Source: a bacterium (GTDB taxonomy: Bacteria > Bacteroidota > Bacteroidia > Bacteroidales > Muribaculaceae). From it: a stretch of DNA of 33,537 nucleotides. The stretch spans positions 1 through 33,537 of the forward strand of contig SFVH01000015.1 of assembly GCA_004561555.1 (NCBI GenBank), read 5' to 3'. The position numbers and the translations under genes were made by a program. How positions within the stretch are numbered: position 1 is the stretch's first letter; each line of letters starts with the position of its first letter. The notes beneath the pieces were generated by a model. That model was not told where the DNA came from and ran no database searches. It saw nothing but the letters and a program-made list of their open reading frames with translations. Shown here one piece after another: positions 32,577-33,537 of the stretch.

Positions 32577-33095
32577 CTATTCTTGGTCATACCATTTCGA
32601 ATACATCAAATAGTTGTGGGCAATCTTCTGATTCATCTCTTTAGCCTGGGCTGGGTCGACCATCTTTTTAAACTTTGCAGGCACACCCATCCATAGCTCA
32701 TTTGGCCCTATTTTTGTGTTGGGCGACACCACACTGCCGGCAGCCACAATCGCCCCCTCTCCCACTTCTACACCATCAAGGAGCACCGACCCCATACCGA
32801 TAAGTGCATAATCGCAAATCTTTGCGCCGTGGATTGTCACATTATGACCTACACTCACATCATTACCGATTTCAATCACCGATTTCTGATACAAAGTGTG
32901 GAGCACCGAGCCGTCTTGGATATTGACACGATTGCCGATAGTGATGGTGTTGACATCGCCACGAAGCACGGTGCCAAACCAAATGCTACATTCATCGCCC
33001 ATCGTCACATCGCCGATAATTGCAGCATTGTCGGCAAGGAAACAATCTTTACCTATTTGGGGAGTAAACCCTCTCACTGATTTTATTAATGCCAT
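32577..33095 (-). CDS. Gamma-carbonic anhydrase family protein (left-handed beta-helix)
   Basis: 172-residue soluble protein of hexapeptide repeats (CFLADNAAIIGDVTMGDECSIW, VNTITIGNRVNIQDGSVLHT, SVIEIGNDVSVGHNVTIHG), ending in a helical tail. The three zinc-ligand histidines of the gamma class are at His66, His84 and His89. It is similar to YrdA/PaaY/CaiE-type proteins; carbonic anhydrase activity is possible, though many homologues have none shown. It lies six bases after the M24 peptidase gene, probably in one operon. Confidence 0.92.
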   Translation of the reverse strand: MALIKSVRGFTPQIGKDCFLADNAAIIGDVTMGDECSIWFGTVLRGDVNTITIGNRVNIQDGSVLHTLYQKSVIEIGNDVSVGHNVTIHGAKICDYALIGMGSVLLDGVEVGEGAIVAAGSVVSPNTKIGPNELWMGVPAKFKKMVDPAQAKEMNQKIAHNYLMYSKWYDQE

Positions 33096-33101
33096 AACTG
33101 A

Positions 33102-33537
33102 TTATTTCTTTATTGGTTCGGTTTTTTCTTTTAGCCATTCACGGTGAGACTCGTCGAGCATTGGCGAGAGTGCATCCCACACCTTACGATGATAATTGTT
33201 GACCCACTCCGTTTCTTCGCTCGACAACATATCCACATCTATAAGCCCCTTATCGTATGGGAACAGTGTGAGAGCATCAAGACACATAAAATCGCCAAAT
33301 TTCTCCGTATGCTTGTAGTCGCAAGTGAGCACAAGATTCTCGATGCGAATGCCATACTCTCCTTCTTTGTAAAGCCCCGGCTCGTCGCTGGTAATCATAC
33401 CCGGAACAAGAACAGTGGGATTCTCATTAAGACGGAAATTTTGCGGCCCTTCATGCACATTTAAGAAATGACCCACACCATGACCCGTGCCGTGCCAATA
33501 AGTCATACAATCCTTCCACAGATATTGGCGAGCAAGC
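33102..33537 (-). CDS. Xaa-Pro aminopeptidase (M24, aminopeptidase P-like), C-terminal part, cut by window edge
   Basis: Only the last 145 or so codons are inside the window. The frame stays open to base 33537 (LARQYLWKDC before the internal ATG at 33506), so the gene continues outside and that ATG is not its start. Visible M24 motifs: the metal-site histidine region YWHGTGHGVGHFLNVHEGPQ, then MITSDEPGLY and YGIRIENLV, whose glutamates bind the metals. The tail YNNYHRKVWDALSPMLDESHREWL resembles the C-terminal extension of long aminopeptidase P enzymes. It removes N-terminal residues before proline from cytoplasmic peptides. Confidence 0.9.
   Translation of the reverse strand, partial: LARQYLWKDCMTYWHGTGHGVGHFLNVHEGPQNFRLNENPTVLVPGMITSDEPGLYKEGEYGIRIENLVLTCDYKHTEKFGDFMCLDALTLFPYDKGLIDVDMLSSEETEWVNNYHRKVWDALSPMLDESHREWLKEKTEPIKK

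Noticed and set aside
33102..33506. Complete small M24 protein starting at the ATG at 33506
   Set aside because: The frame continues upstream to the window edge with family-like residues; this is the C-terminal part of a longer peptidase.

Overview
The window looks like an ordinary chromosomal stretch from a gut-type Bacteroidales, possibly Muribaculaceae or a close relative; the family is a guess. The phylum call rests on several signs: repeated promoter-like elements of the Bacteroidetes form TTTG-N19/20-TAnnTTTG, no Shine-Dalgarno sequences, a complete Bat (Bacteroides aerotolerance) operon, a DUF6452/DUF6048-type lipoprotein and barrel pair, a DUF3843-type protein, and a GT4/GH57/debranching-enzyme glycogen cluster. 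I support 30 protein genes. The first lacks only two bases of its start codon, and the last is cut by the right edge. I see no tRNA, rRNA, transposase, prophage or CRISPR array.

Layout. 1-4656 (+): a glycogen operon of debranching enzyme, GT4 glycogen-synthase-like transferase and a GH57 amylase-like protein, ending at a strong terminator. 4886-6271 (+): an SLC45-like MFS sugar transporter. 6430-7767 (-): glutamate dehydrogenase. 7925-16232 (-): an eight-gene operon of moxR, DUF58, a BatD-like gene and batA-batB-batC-batD-batE. 16360-18282 (-): a secreted SusA-like GH13 amylase, divergent from a DUF3108 envelope protein (18423-19169, +). 19170-19600: a 431-base gap with a palindrome and a 12-bp tandem repeat. 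19601-20488 (+): diaminopimelate dehydrogenase. 20646-22998 (+): a translationally coupled trio of GT2 transferase, DUF6452-type lipoprotein and DUF6048-type protein. 23222-27505 (+): a BtuFCD/FecBCD-type ABC importer followed by a DUF3843-like gene, behind a leader with a candidate attenuator. 27564-28438 (-): HIT protein and GreA. 28704-31104 (+): a small secreted protein resembling an isolated sorting domain, then type I pullulanase. 31168-32479 (+): ZapA and a GH43 enzyme. 32577-33537 (-): gamma-carbonic anhydrase and an M24 aminopeptidase P-like peptidase.

Function. Alpha-glucan metabolism recurs: cytoplasmic glycogen handling, a probable malto-oligosaccharide or disaccharide permease, a secreted neopullulanase-type amylase and a secreted pullulanase, with no SusC/SusD pair in the window. 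The Bat operon encodes an inner-membrane system with a MoxR ATPase, three VWA proteins, TPR proteins and BatD-type proteins.

I found no clearly new multi-gene system. The most interesting items are: a GH57 protein whose expected catalytic Asp is Asn and which carries a histone-H1-like lysine tail; a small secreted protein resembling a lone sorting domain, with a promoter that implies leaderless translation; a promoter-terminator leader before the ABC importer; an uncharacterised BatD-like paralogue in the Bat operon; and the 12-bp repeat array before ddh.
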